DNA of 64,000 nucleotides. Origin: Nocardioides sp. Root140. Its GTDB lineage: Bacteria > Actinomycetota > Actinomycetes > Propionibacteriales > Nocardioidaceae. Below are positions 1-8,148 of the stretch, in pieces (the first letter of the stretch is position 1; each line of letters starts with the position of its first letter). The notes below the pieces were generated by a model. The model saw nothing but the letters and a program-made list of their open reading frames with translations. It did no database searches and had not been told where the DNA came from. The position numbers were made by a program, and so were the translations under genes. The stretch spans positions 62,001 through 126,000 of the forward strand of contig NZ_LMFI01000017.1 of the NCBI RefSeq assembly GCF_001426745.1, written 5' to 3'.

Positions 1-60
1 CCCGCCGACGCGCCGGGTCAGGCTCGTTCGACGTCGGCCCCAAATCGGTAGCCGCCCAGC

Positions 61-98
61 TGTCCGATCCGCCGGTTCGCCGGTTGCTTCTCCAGAAA
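61..98 (+). promoter_or_regulatory. Dispersed leader/promoter element, copy 1
   Basis: TGTCCGAT at 61-68 is followed after 17 nt by GCTTCTCC at 86-93, the same spacing as in all other copies. A short hairpin, CCGG-TTCG-CCGG, lies between the two boxes. At the position where other copies have their start codon (98-100) this copy reads AAC, and the next gene starts 34 nt further on. It may therefore be a decayed or promoter-only copy. Confidence 0.6.
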
Positions 99-131
99 AC
101 GTCCGCGCCAACTTGAACAGGTGTGCCCTCG

Positions 132-1193
132 ATGAACAACACGCTCACGATCCGATCGCATGACGAGCTGATCGCCTACGTCCCGCACCTGCTGGGCTTC
201 CAGCGAATTGAGTCGAGCATGGTGTGCCTCGCAATCGGCGGCGGACCGACCGCGCGCCTTGACCTTCCGGACTCCCCCGAGGCGATGAGGCAGTTCCTGG
301 ACCAGATGTCCGACGTCTACCTCCATCGGCACCCGACTCGCCGTGTCGCACTCATCGCGTTCGGCGAGGACGGCCGGGCCTGCATCGAGGCTCTCTCCGC
401 CCTGGGCGAGACCTTGGTCGACAGCGACCGCGGTCCCGACGTCGGCCCCATGCTCTGGGTCAACGGCGAGGAGTGGTTCGACGTCCTCGACGGCACCAGC
501 GGGACCGTCGACCCGGCGACCCGCGTCCGGATGGCCGCAGAGTTCGCCCTGCTGGGCCGGGCCATGCCGGCCGCCACACGGGAGGATCTCGCCGCCGCGA
601 TGCAGGGCGACCCCACTGCGGTCGCCGAGCAGCTGCCGGCTGCCGAGGCCCGCGTTCTGGACATGGACGCCGCTGCCCTCCATGCCGAGGTCGGGTGGCT
701 GGGTACCCGGCTTGACCAGTTCCGGAGCGATCGGGAGTACCTCTCCGACGTCGACGCAGCCCGCGTCCTGGCCGTGATCCACGACAGCGGAGCTAGGAAC
801 GCGGCCGAGATGCGGATGACGCGTGAGAACGCGCCGGTCTACTCGGAGTTCTGGCACGACCTCGTCCGTCGCGCGCCGGACGCGGTGCGTGATACTCCGG
901 CGGCGATGCTGGCACTCAGCTCGTACCTGGAGGGCAAAGGCGCGCAGGCGTGGGTGGCGCTCGATCAGATCTCCGAAGCGCGTCCGCCGCTGGCTGACCT
1001 CCTGGCGACCGCCCTCGAGCAGGCGATCGACCCGCGGGAGTGGGAGCGTGCGCTGCAGCCGGAGGCCCCCGGCTCGCTGATGCAGCAGGCGGCCCTGCGC
1101 GACAGGACCGCGCCGGAGCGCCGTACCCACGACCAGCACGACCACAACACCCACGGCGTCGAGGGCCCGGAGTCGTCGACCCCTGGGCGTTGA
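132..1193 (+). CDS. DUF4192 domain protein
   Basis: A 353-aa protein that matches the actinobacterial DUF4192 family from its first residues (HDELIAYVPHLLGFQ, residues 10-24). The family has no established biochemical role and is common on actinobacterial plasmids and integrative elements. No signal peptide or membrane segment is visible. ATG 132 is preferred over an in-frame GTG at 123 because an AGG lies about 10 nt upstream of it and family members start near this point. Copy 1 of the dispersed leader element lies just upstream. The last 30 residues are hydrophilic and His-rich. Family assignment is by recognition; function unknown. Confidence 0.8.
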   Translation: MNNTLTIRSHDELIAYVPHLLGFQRIESSMVCLAIGGGPTARLDLPDSPEAMRQFLDQMSDVYLHRHPTRRVALIAFGEDGRACIEALSALGETLVDSDRGPDVGPMLWVNGEEWFDVLDGTSGTVDPATRVRMAAEFALLGRAMPAATREDLAAAMQGDPTAVAEQLPAAEARVLDMDAAALHAEVGWLGTRLDQFRSDREYLSDVDAARVLAVIHDSGARNAAEMRMTRENAPVYSEFWHDLVRRAPDAVRDTPAAMLALSSYLEGKGAQAWVALDQISEARPPLADLLATALEQAIDPREWERALQPEAPGSLMQQAALRDRTAPERRTHDQHDHNTHGVEGPESSTPGR

Positions 1194-1213
1194 GAAGGAC
1201 GGAGGCCAGACCC

Positions 1214-1371
1214 GTGCAGAACACTCGCTCTCGACTGGAGAAGCGCCTCGCGCAGCTCCTCGCCACCACTGCCCCACTCGCTGCGCGGCCCGCGCCGGGA
1301 CAGCCCGGATCGACGTCGTCTACCTCTCCGGAGCCGACCAGGACCGCCTGGACAGGTGTCTGCGCGAGTAG
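1214..1371 (+). pseudogene. Small ORF with apparent frameshift
   Basis: GTG 1214 follows a Shine-Dalgarno-like GGAGG. The first reading frame begins QNTRSRLEKRLAQLL. A second frame, one base out, ends convincingly in IDVVYLSGADQDRLDRCLRE before the TAG at 1369. The switch falls near 1280-1300. Joined, the two parts would be a protein of about 50 aa. Either the gene is frameshifted or one base is missing from the assembly. No family recognised. Confidence 0.35.
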
Positions 1372-1559
1372 GCCTCCGGCGCACGTGTCAAGGATCCGAC
1401 CTGGAACCTGTGGACAGCGACCGGTATCCACAGGCCGACGGCGCTGCGGTTGCGCTGTCGGTGGTTCGCGGCACACTCAGTTGGAAATGTCGGCGCGTTC
1501 GGGTCGTGCCGGCTGGTGGGGATTCATGAAGAGTCCCGCCACGAAGGGACGTGAGGAAC
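1372..1559. other. Gene-free spacer with a DnaA-box-like inverted repeat
   Basis: CCTGTGGA (1407-1414) and TCCACAGG (1427-1434) form a perfect 8-bp inverted repeat. TATCCACAG within the right arm resembles a DnaA box. It could be a protein-binding dyad or a weak terminator. There is no T-run after it. Confidence 0.35.
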
Positions 1560-2486
1560 ATGCGGACGTCGACCAAGTTGATCCGCCTGTGCGCCGTCGT
1601 GCCGGCTGGTCTCGCCGGCAGCTTCGTTGCGGTCATCGGCCTGGGCTTCCTGCCCGGCGAGGGCCTGGTGTTCGCGTTCCTGGGCACGCTGGTGGTTTCG
1701 CTCGTCTTGGCGTGCGGCTGGGTGGAGGCTCCTGCTGCCCGGATCTTCGGGTTTGCGCGCGGCCTTCGTCCCGGGCAGCGCGCCGTCCTCGACCCGCCGC
1801 TGGCCCTCCTCGAGCAGCTCGATCTCGCGCCCGGGCGGGTGCTGGTGCGGCTCGACGACGACGCGAGGTTGCCCGCAACGCCGATCGGGCGCCGTACGGT
1901 GATCGTGGAGCCGTGGCTGGTGCAGGGCCTGTACGAGCGTCGGCTAACGACCGAGGATGCCGCGACGGCGATCGGGCACGCGGTCGCGAGCCAGCGGGTC
2001 GGCCCGTCCCGGTTCGACCTGGCGGCGCGGCTGTGGGCGCTGCCCTGGACGCTGGTGTTCGTGGTTGTGCGGCAGATCGTGCGCATGTTCTCGTGGGTGC
2101 CTGCCGGCGGGTTCGCGTGGCATCTGCGGATCGTGGTCGGTGTCATCGCCGTCTTCCAGGGCTTCCAGGCGGGCGGCGATCCTGCGATCGGGGTCGCGGC
2201 CGGCGTGCTGGTGGCGATCAGCTACATCGCACCGGCTGCCGATCGGGCCTGGCGCTCGGTGGCACAGCGCGACGCCGACCTCATCGTCGCCCAGCGCGGG
2301 CTGGCTGGCTCGTTGATCCAGCTCGCGCAGTGGCAGCACGGCTCCGCCTCGCTGGAGCGAGTGCAGCGGATCTGTGCGGCCGCGGCCGAGCGCGTCCCGT
2401 CCACGCCGCCAGCGCCCGCCGAGGGACCGGCGGTCGAGGCGGCGTCCGGCGCTCAGGTGCTGACCCTCCCCACCGCACGACCTTGA
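1560..2486 (+). CDS. Membrane protein resembling M48 peptidases without the zinc motif
   Basis: A 308-aa protein with several hydrophobic segments: residues about 8-50, 165-185 and 190-230. The layout recalls M48-type membrane metallopeptidases: a VEPWLVQGLYERRLTTED stretch, a helix where HExxH would be, and a later QRDADLIV segment like the third zinc ligand region. The expected HExxH reads GHAVASQRVG, so a zinc protease activity is unlikely. ATG 1560 is chosen over GTG 1551 because GAAGGGACGTGAGG precedes it. The gene is followed after 21 nt by a small ORF, probably in the same operon. The relation to M48 is inference from the pattern. Confidence 0.6.
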   Translation: MRTSTKLIRLCAVVPAGLAGSFVAVIGLGFLPGEGLVFAFLGTLVVSLVLACGWVEAPAARIFGFARGLRPGQRAVLDPPLALLEQLDLAPGRVLVRLDDDARLPATPIGRRTVIVEPWLVQGLYERRLTTEDAATAIGHAVASQRVGPSRFDLAARLWALPWTLVFVVVRQIVRMFSWVPAGGFAWHLRIVVGVIAVFQGFQAGGDPAIGVAAGVLVAISYIAPAADRAWRSVAQRDADLIVAQRGLAGSLIQLAQWQHGSASLERVQRICAAAAERVPSTPPAPAEGPAVEAASGAQVLTLPTARP

Positions 2487-2507
2487 ACCAGGGAGGAGGC
2501 GACGACC

Positions 2508-2690
2508 ATGGATGACTTGCACCTGGAGGCCGACCGGATCTTCGGGCCCTGCAACGACCCGGCGTGCCCAGGTTCCAGGCCTACGACGGACCGCACGGCA
2601 CGCCTCGACCTCGACTGGCCCGGGCGGGGGCATCTTCGCCTGGTCCGGGACAGCGAGGATCGCGCCGTGGGAAGCGACGGCGACGAATAG
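2508..2690 (+). CDS. Small acidic hypothetical protein
   Basis: A 60-aa protein with a strong Shine-Dalgarno (GGGAGGAGG) 9-10 nt before ATG 2508, placed 21 nt after the preceding stop. It contains a CNDPAC motif (two cysteines, residues 15-20) and has an acidic tail. No family recognised. The ribosome binding site and operon position are the main support. The 160 bp after it hold no gene that I can support. Confidence 0.5.
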   Translation: MDDLHLEADRIFGPCNDPACPGSRPTTDRTARLDLDWPGRGHLRLVRDSEDRAVGSDGDE

Positions 2691-2852
2691 CAGGCCACCA
2701 CAGCCCCTACTGCTGGTCGCGGATGTCGTCGACGGTCGTCCTGGTCCCCAGCGAGACGGTGACGACGCGGGCCAGCAGGTCGAGGGATGTAGCGCGGGCC
2801 GCCGACTTCGCGGGGACCAGGCGTTCGGGTCGACGGTAGGCCATGACGTCGC

Positions 2853-4142
2853 TCAGCGGTCGCGATGGTGCGTGGTGTGCCGCGGGTCAGCGACGGGCGG
2901 GAGCGGCGGCATGTCTTCGCCGAGGACCCACGTCCAGACGTCGGTGCCGGTGTCGGTGGCGATCCGGGCGGCGGTGTCGCGGTCCTCGTCGCTGGTGAGC
3001 AGAAACGCCGCGGTAGGGGTCTCGGTGTCGGTGAACACCAGGGAGGCCATGGGCTTGTCGGGAGCGAGGTTGTAGCGCAGCGACTTGGTGAACCTGCGGC
3101 GTGCGGCGAGCGCGGCGTCGAGGAGCAGCTTGTCGAGGAGCGACTCGTACGGCAGCCAGTGCTCATCGGTCATGACCAGGGAGATCTCCTCGGCGGTGGC
3201 CAGGCCGGCGCGTCCCACGGAGAAGGTCGCGATCACCATCAGGTGGCCGTCCTCGTCGGCCTGCGACAGTTCGAGCTCGTCACCGAACCGCTTGTTGAGG
3301 CGGGCCAGGAGCTTGTCGTCGATCATGAGCGGCGCGTCGGGCAGGTGCCTGACGAGGAGCTTGTGCCCGAACCTCGCCGGCACGATCTCCTTGTATTCGC
3401 CGATCAGCATCATGAACTGCTGGCCGGAGCCGTGCTGCTGCATCGGCGCCCACGCGGAGAGCCGCCGCGCGGCGATCTCGGTCTTCTTCTCGAGCTTGAA
3501 CGGCTCGGGGATGTACAGCCTCGTGGCTAGCGGCTTGCCCTTGGCGAATTTCCCGCGGGCGGCCTGGCGCAGGTGCCAGGAGACGATGCGCCAGTTGCGT
3601 TTGCCGTCCATACCGGGCGTCCAGGTCGCCAGGTCGGCTTCTTGCCACAGGTAGTGCAGGACGGCGCGGAGGGTGAGGCGGTTGGGGTCGGCTGCGACGG
3701 AGTCGGCTACTCCCCCGCCCCCGGCACCGGCCGGGGCTGCTCGCTCAGCCTTGGACATGCGGAACCCCAGCTTGATGGCGGTCAGGCCGCTGTCGGCTTC
3801 TTCGGTGATCGCCGAGCCGAGGACCTGGCCGAGCCCAGAGAGCTCTTCGGGCGGCAGGTAGGAGGCGCACCGGTGCGCGTGCTCGAGGCCGGAGTCGGGC
3901 ATGCGTTTGATGACGTACTTGTCGGGCCCGATCTTGGCGACGTACATGGCCACGCCGTCGGGGCGGCACAGGCACAGGGGCCGGACCCGGTCGGTGTGCG
4001 CGGCCGCGAGGAGTTGCTGGACGTCGCGGTTGTTGATGTGGGTGATCCGGCGGCCGTAGAGCTCGAAGGTCTGCCGGTCACCGTCGTGGTCGCTGCCGTG
4101 GTCTGCCCGGCCGCTTGGCGGGGCGCTGTGTGTCGTGGTCAT
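2853..4142 (-). CDS. DUF1173 family protein
   Basis: A 429-aa protein recognised as DUF1173, a family typical of conjugative plasmids and integrative elements, with unknown activity. The recognisable core runs from FELYGRRITHINNRDVQQLL to the C-terminus. A CLCRPDG motif and a later H-x3-C pair near residue 90 could bind metal. The start is ATG 4142 because a copy of the dispersed leader element ends exactly there; an upstream extension to 4313 would read through that element and has no ribosome binding site. It is divergent from the methylase-helicase gene. No signal peptide or membrane segment is seen, so it is presumably cytoplasmic. Confidence 0.75.
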   Translation of the reverse strand: MTTTHSAPPSGRADHGSDHDGDRQTFELYGRRITHINNRDVQQLLAAAHTDRVRPLCLCRPDGVAMYVAKIGPDKYVIKRMPDSGLEHAHRCASYLPPEELSGLGQVLGSAITEEADSGLTAIKLGFRMSKAERAAPAGAGGGGVADSVAADPNRLTLRAVLHYLWQEADLATWTPGMDGKRNWRIVSWHLRQAARGKFAKGKPLATRLYIPEPFKLEKKTEIAARRLSAWAPMQQHGSGQQFMMLIGEYKEIVPARFGHKLLVRHLPDAPLMIDDKLLARLNKRFGDELELSQADEDGHLMVIATFSVGRAGLATAEEISLVMTDEHWLPYESLLDKLLLDAALAARRRFTKSLRYNLAPDKPMASLVFTDTETPTAAFLLTSDEDRDTAARIATDTGTDVWTWVLGEDMPPLPPVADPRHTTHHRDR

Positions 4143-4179
4143 GCCCGGAGAAGCAACAGACCCACGCGCCAATCGGACG
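4143..4179 (-). promoter_or_regulatory. Dispersed leader/promoter element, copy 2 (minus strand)
   Basis: Read on the minus strand, CGTCCGAT begins at 4179 and GCTTCTCC begins at 4154, 25 nt later. ATG 4142 lies exactly 37 nt from the first base, the same geometry as five plus-strand copies. No Shine-Dalgarno sequence precedes the start. Confidence 0.75.
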
Positions 4180-4225
4180 CCTCGCGCCGGCCGGCCTGAA
4201 CTTTTTCCACATTTTCTCGCCGAGG

Positions 4226-4260
4226 TGTCCGATCTGCGGCCCGGGTGGGTGCCTTTCGTA
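4226..4260 (+). promoter_or_regulatory. Dispersed leader/promoter element, copy 3
   Basis: TGTCCGATCTG at 4226-4236 is followed at the standard distance by GCCTTTC at 4251. The variant tail GCCTTTC is shared with the copy at 63209. GCCG/CGGC arms flank the first box. A GTG at 4261 sits at the end of the element, in frame with the methylase ORF. It forms a divergent pair with copy 2, and AT-rich DNA (TTTTTCCACATTTTC) lies between them. Confidence 0.65.
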
Positions 4261-4332
4261 GTGAGGGCGGTGGTGAGCCGTGGCGTGGGTGTCGCGGCCG
4301 GCGTCCTCACCAACGGGTTGGAGGTGCCGGGC

Positions 4333-6231
4333 GTGGCGCGACGGCGTGCGAGTGTTGCTGACTCTGATCAGCTGGCGCTGTGGGATCTTGGTGAGGAACC
4401 TGGTGACCCGGCCGGTGAGGTCACCAGCGAGGGCGAGGACCACACGGGCAGCTCCCCGCAGGTCGTGACGGAGGAAGGGGCTCGGGATGAACCCGTACGG
4501 GACGCGGATGCGGGAGCACTACGCGAAGCATCGGGCCACGGAGTTGGCGGCGATCGCCGATCCGGAGAGTTTCTTCGAGGAACTGGGGCTGCAGATCGAG
4601 GCGGAGATCGACACGTTGGCGGACCAGATCGCCGGCCCGTCGGACCCGTCGGAGGGCTACCTGGAGCGGGTCGGCCGGCTGACCGAGGCGAGGACGACGG
4701 CGGAGTCGGAGGTCCTGCGGCAGCACATGAGGCCGGGCCTGACGACTCCCCCGAACACGTAACAACCGCGGCAGACCTCGTCGTCGGCGTACAGCCGCCG
4801 ACTGCGAGCGCTCCGACGGGAGCGCCGGCGGTGGAACCTGCCGGGCTGATTCCTTCCGGGGAGTCGCTCCGGTTCGGGCCGGGCTCGCAGCGGGACCTGG
4901 CACCGTCGACGCCACGGGAGCGGCTGACCGCGAACGTGGCTGTACTGGAACTGCTCGCCCAGCTCGACGAGGAGAACAGGCTCCCCTCGGCGCAGGAACA
5001 GGGTGTGTTGGCGCGCTGGTCGGGCTGGGGATCACTGCCGGAGGTCTTCGACGACACCGCGAACCACAGCGAGGCCGCGGCGCGGGCTCGCGAGCTGTTG
5101 CAGGGCCGCGCCCGTGCCGCTGCGGCACGGACCACGCTGAACGCGCACTACACCGACGCCGCGCTGGTCAAGGCCGTGTGGTCGGCGCTCGGCGGAGCTG
5201 GGTTCGACGAGGCCTCCGGCGGCCGTGTCCTGGAGCCCGGCTGTGGGTCGGGGACCTTCATCGGGTTCGCGCCCGACCATGTCCGAGACGTGGTCGGCGT
5301 CGAGCTGGACCCGACCACCGCCCGGGTCGCGTCGCTGCTCTATCCGGCCGCGGACATCCGCGGCGAGTCGTTCGCCGAGACCCGGCTGCCCGAGGGAACG
5401 CGGGACCTGGTGATCGGCAACGTTCCGTTCGCCGACGTCGTCCCGCACGACTCCACTCACAACCGGCTCGGGCTGAGCCTGCACAACTACTTCATCTACA
5501 AGAGCCTGCACCTGGTCCGCCCCGGTGGTGTAGTGGCGGTGCTGACCTCGCGATGGACGATGGACGCAGCGAACCCGGCCGCCCGGGACGCGTTCTCCGA
5601 CATGGCGGACCTGGTCACCGCGTATCGGCTGCCGAACCAGACCCACCACCAGGCGGCCGGCACTGACGTGATCACCGACCTGCTGGTCTTCCGGCGACGC
5701 CTCGAGGGCGAGGAGCCATTGGATCTCACCCCTGGGTGGCGGAATCTGGAGAGGTTGCCGTCGTTCCGGGCCGGGACCGGGCTCGAGGACGCCGAGGTCA
5801 ATCTCAACTCGCTGTTCGTGCAGCAGCCGGCCCGTGTGCTGGGACGCCTCACGTCCCGCTCGGGCCGGTTCGGGCCCGAAGTCGCCGTCAGCCCACCGTT
5901 GACCAGCGAAGGTCAGAGCCTCGCCGAGCGGGTCGCGGCGGATCTGGAGCGCCAGCTGGGCTTCGACCTGTCCAACTACGCCGACGTACGGCCCCTGTTC
6001 ACCCCTCCCCCGGCCCCGACTCGGCCCACCAGCGCCCCGGCGACCACGTCGTCGACGCCGAACGCTGCTGCCGGTCCGTCGATGCCGGGTAGCCGAGGTT
6101 CTGCAAACGCACTCGCCTGTGAACATGCGCGTGCGCGCGGTTTCAGTCTACTCCCATCTGTGGACGGTGACCTTGCCGACTGTGCGGCCGTTCTCGACCA
6201 ACTCGTGCGCCTCGCGGAGTGTGGTCGGTGA
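4333..6231 (+). CDS. DarB-like DNA methyltransferase-helicase, N-terminal (methylase) half, interrupted
   Basis: N6-adenine methyltransferase module of a giant methylase-helicase fusion like those on actinobacterial elements and phage P1 DarB; such proteins protect transferred DNA from restriction. The SAM-binding motif LEPGCGSG lies near residues 300-307 and the catalytic NVPF (an NPPF variant) near 363-366. ARWSGWG and LNAHYTD are family motifs. The native frame ends at 6081, where a serine-recombinase element is inserted; the last 50 residues to 6231 are encoded by the insert. GTG 4333 has GGAGG 8 nt upstream; GTG 4261 (at leader copy 3) and GTG 4831 are alternatives. Excision would join it in frame to the helicase half at 23944, giving about 1,930 aa. 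Confidence 0.8.
   Translation: MARRRASVADSDQLALWDLGEEPGDPAGEVTSEGEDHTGSSPQVVTEEGARDEPVRDADAGALREASGHGVGGDRRSGEFLRGTGAADRGGDRHVGGPDRRPVGPVGGLPGAGRPADRGEDDGGVGGPAAAHEAGPDDSPEHVTTAADLVVGVQPPTASAPTGAPAVEPAGLIPSGESLRFGPGSQRDLAPSTPRERLTANVAVLELLAQLDEENRLPSAQEQGVLARWSGWGSLPEVFDDTANHSEAAARARELLQGRARAAAARTTLNAHYTDAALVKAVWSALGGAGFDEASGGRVLEPGCGSGTFIGFAPDHVRDVVGVELDPTTARVASLLYPAADIRGESFAETRLPEGTRDLVIGNVPFADVVPHDSTHNRLGLSLHNYFIYKSLHLVRPGGVVAVLTSRWTMDAANPAARDAFSDMADLVTAYRLPNQTHHQAAGTDVITDLLVFRRRLEGEEPLDLTPGWRNLERLPSFRAGTGLEDAEVNLNSLFVQQPARVLGRLTSRSGRFGPEVAVSPPLTSEGQSLAERVAADLERQLGFDLSNYADVRPLFTPPPAPTRPTSAPATTSSTPNAAAGPSMPGSRGSANALACEHARARGFSLLPSVDGDLADCAAVLDQLVRLAECGR
4487..4762 (+). CDS. Small hypothetical protein nested in the methylase frame
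   Basis: A 91-aa protein in a different frame from the surrounding methylase ORF. It has an excellent Shine-Dalgarno (GGAGGAAGGGG) before ATG 4487 and a protein-like sequence: ELAAIADPESFFEELG, EGYLERVGRLTEARTTAE. I recognise it as a small conserved protein often encoded just before this methylase in actinobacterial elements; function unknown. The methylase frame over the same bases is Gly/Asp/Arg-rich and looks non-coding, so the methylase may really start after this gene (for example GTG 4831). Which frame is translated is not settled. Confidence 0.65.
   Translation: MNPYGTRMREHYAKHRATELAAIADPESFFEELGLQIEAEIDTLADQIAGPSDPSEGYLERVGRLTEARTTAESEVLRQHMRPGLTTPPNT
6082..6112 (+). other. attL: Left attachment junction of the integrated element
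   Basis: The core ATGCCGG (6082-6088) is followed by the arm TAGCCGAGGTTCTGCAAACG... at 6090-6112. The right junction has the same 7-bp core and this arm inverted, with 22 of 23 bases identical. This fits a large serine recombinase product: half of attB (in the methylase gene) joined to half of a palindromic attP. Confidence 0.75.
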
Positions 6232-7155
6232 GATCGGCGCGAGTGTCGTTGTGGCCGTGGTGCGGATGCGGCCCTGATCTACAAGGTCAGCGACAGTGTT
6301 CAGGAGCTGGTGCTGTTCAATCATGTCCGGGGTCTGCCTGAGCGGGCGGGTGAACATCAGTTCCCAGTGCCAAGCGATGCTCTTGCCCTTGAGCGGGAAC
6401 ACGTCGCGCGGACCGTCGTCAATGGCGACAATATGCCCGAACGCTCGAACGATCCGCGCATAGGTTTCGATCTGCCCCGCGGAATGCGCGGTGAACAGCC
6501 AGTCCACGCCATCCTGCGCGACGGCGAGCACCTGCTCAGCCAGGTCGTCGCGGTGGTTCACCACATGCTCCGCGCCCAGGTTGCGCACCCAGGCGGAGCG
6601 TTCATCGTCGGAGGCGGTGGCGATCACGGTGACGTTCGGCAGGAGCGCGTCGGCCAGTGCCAGCATGATCGATCCGACTCCGCCGGTCGCGCCGATCACC
6701 AGCAGGGTGCCGGTCGAGTCCTCGGTAAGGGCGAGCCGCTCGAACAGGGTCTCCCAGGCGGTGATCGCCGTCAGCGGCAGCGCAGCAGCGTCGGCAAACG
6801 ACAGCACCTGCGGCTTGCGCCCCGTAATCCGCTCATCCACAACATGCAGGCGCTGGTTCGTACCTGGCCGGTCGATGCTGCCCGCGTAGTACACCTCGTC
6901 ACCCGGAGCGAACAGCGTCACCGCTGAGCCGACCTCGCGCACCGTACCGGCGGCGTCGAAGCCGAGCACCTTGAACCCGTTCGCAGGAGCGCCTTCCCGC
7001 AGTTTCACATCGACCGGGTTCACCGAGACCGCCTCGACCTCGACCAACAAGTCATGCGGTCCAAGTTCGGGCACCTCGACCTCGCGGGCGGTCAGCGCCT
7101 CGGGGTCGGTGGCGGGGAGGTTCTTCTCGTATCCGATCGCAGTCGTAGCCGTCAT
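6148..7155 (-). CDS. Zinc-type alcohol dehydrogenase-like / quinone oxidoreductase family protein
   Basis: A 335-aa medium-chain dehydrogenase/reductase. The N-terminal GroES-like domain has SVNPVDVKLREG and FDAAGTVREVGS; the Rossmann domain carries GATGGVGSIM near residue 155, where NAD(P)H binds. Structural zinc cysteines are not seen, so it belongs to the zinc-independent quinone oxidoreductase-like subgroup. It probably reduces an alpha,beta-unsaturated carbonyl or quinone with NADPH in the cytoplasm. ATG 7155 faces an HxlR regulator 71 bp away; this divergent pairing usually means the regulator controls it. The gene ends about 35 bp from the left arm of the element. Substrate not predictable. 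Confidence 0.85.
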   Translation of the reverse strand: MTATTAIGYEKNLPATDPEALTAREVEVPELGPHDLLVEVEAVSVNPVDVKLREGAPANGFKVLGFDAAGTVREVGSAVTLFAPGDEVYYAGSIDRPGTNQRLHVVDERITGRKPQVLSFADAAALPLTAITAWETLFERLALTEDSTGTLLVIGATGGVGSIMLALADALLPNVTVIATASDDERSAWVRNLGAEHVVNHRDDLAEQVLAVAQDGVDWLFTAHSAGQIETYARIVRAFGHIVAIDDGPRDVFPLKGKSIAWHWELMFTRPLRQTPDMIEQHQLLNTVADLVDQGRIRTTATTTLAPISPTTLREAHELVENGRTVGKVTVHRWE

Positions 7156-7226
7156 GCCAATTATGGTTCCCCAGACCTACTGGTTACCGTCAAGGCAACC
7201 TAGTACCCATCGGATACCATGAACGT
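7156..7226. promoter_or_regulatory. Divergent promoter with candidate HxlR operator
   Basis: A 71-bp spacer between the dehydrogenase and HxlR starts. It contains GGTTACC-N5-GGCAACC-like symmetry (GGTT at 7180-7183, AACC at 7197-7200) and GTACCcatcGGATAC nearer the regulator. HxlR proteins typically bind such dyads in the shared promoter. The assignment is inferred. Confidence 0.4.
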
Positions 7227-7577
7227 ATGAGTCAGACCGTGGATGAGTGCGACCGGAACGACGTGTACGCGGCCATGTGTCCGTGCCGCGACATGCTCGA
7301 CCTGCTCGCCAACAAGTGGAGCGCCCTGGCCATCGGTGCGCTCGAAGACGGGCCGCAACGCAACGGGCAACTCAAACGACGCTTGGAAGGCGTCAGCCCC
7401 AAGGTGCTGTCCCAGACCCTCAAGCGTCTCGAAGACCACGGCCTGCTCACTCGCACCGTCTACCCCGAGGTTCCCGCTCGCGTGGAGTACGAACTTACTG
7501 ACCTCGGACACAGCGCAGCCGCCCCGTTGAAGCATCTGCGCGACTGGGTTGAACACAACGTCGGAACCGACCAGTAG
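7227..7577 (+). CDS. HxlR family transcriptional regulator
   Basis: A 116-aa winged-helix protein with the HxlR hallmarks: an N-terminal cysteine pair (MCPCRDMLDLLANKWS, residues 17-32), the recognition region GVSPKVLSQTLKRLEDHGLL, and the wing YPEVPARVEYELTDLG. Members commonly sense electrophiles or quinones through the N-terminal cysteine and regulate an adjacent oxidoreductase. Here the divergent neighbour is a quinone oxidoreductase-like enzyme, which fits that scheme. ATG 7227 follows the short divergent promoter. Confidence 0.88.
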   Translation: MSQTVDECDRNDVYAAMCPCRDMLDLLANKWSALAIGALEDGPQRNGQLKRRLEGVSPKVLSQTLKRLEDHGLLTRTVYPEVPARVEYELTDLGHSAAAPLKHLRDWVEHNVGTDQ

Positions 7578-7591
7578 CGACCCCCTCGGCG

Positions 7592-7719
7592 CTACATCGA
7601 GCCAGGAGTCCCGGCCTCCGCGTAATACCGCGTCAACACAGACGAGGCGTCGCGGTCGCCGTCACCGGACACGACAGAGTTCAGCAGGTACCGGTACCCG
7701 TCACCGGTCGTCATCACCC
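7592..7719 (-). pseudogene. N-terminal fragment of a MobF (TrwC-like) relaxase
   Basis: The minus strand reads MTTGDGYRYLLNSVV, then SGDGDRDASSVLTRYYAEAGTPGS before a stop. The GDGYRYL and LTRYYAEAGTP segments, with the catalytic tyrosine pair, are typical of the N-terminus of actinobacterial MobF relaxases. Only about 40 residues remain, so it is a remnant. It differs clearly from the intact relaxase at 11980-15435, so another mobilisable element once occupied this spot. Confidence 0.65.
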
Positions 7720-8148
7720 TAATTGATAACGTCACACCTAGAAGGTGCGAAGTAACCGACGCGCGAGCACAGGAGCGCTTCTGTCATTTCGAAGGCGAGA
7801 CTTCGCGCGATTGGGATTCGCCGGGCCATCCTTCTTCTCTTTCGTCGAACGTCACCGCAACACCGTGTCGCTGGGGTTCGTGAAATCTTCTTCCGGAAGC
7901 GAAACCCAGGTACTGCGCCATGAGGAACTCGCCGCAGCGATGCACAGGCGTTCGACAGTTCGGTCGCACGAACCGATCGTTTGTTAACGGACGGCACTGT
8001 ACGTCGATCGAAAGTCGCGCCGACACCCCCTGCGAATTCGCGTCGCGGGATAGTTTGCCAGGATCCGGCGATCAGCGTGGTGCGCATCAAGGAGGTGCGC
8101 AGCGGCCTCAGCACGAGGAGCCTGCCCGCGAGGCCGACCACCCCGCCC
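7720..8148. other. Gene-free stretch
   Basis: About 430 bp of somewhat lower GC with no frame that looks protein-like on either strand. The long minus-strand frame here is Arg/Ser-rich and not credible. No repeat or RNA gene recognised. Confidence 0.4.

Noticed and set aside
18..1277. Long minus-strand frame opposite the DUF4192 gene
   Set aside because: Arg/Val-rich antisense shadow with no ribosome site; the plus-strand gene has a recognised family.
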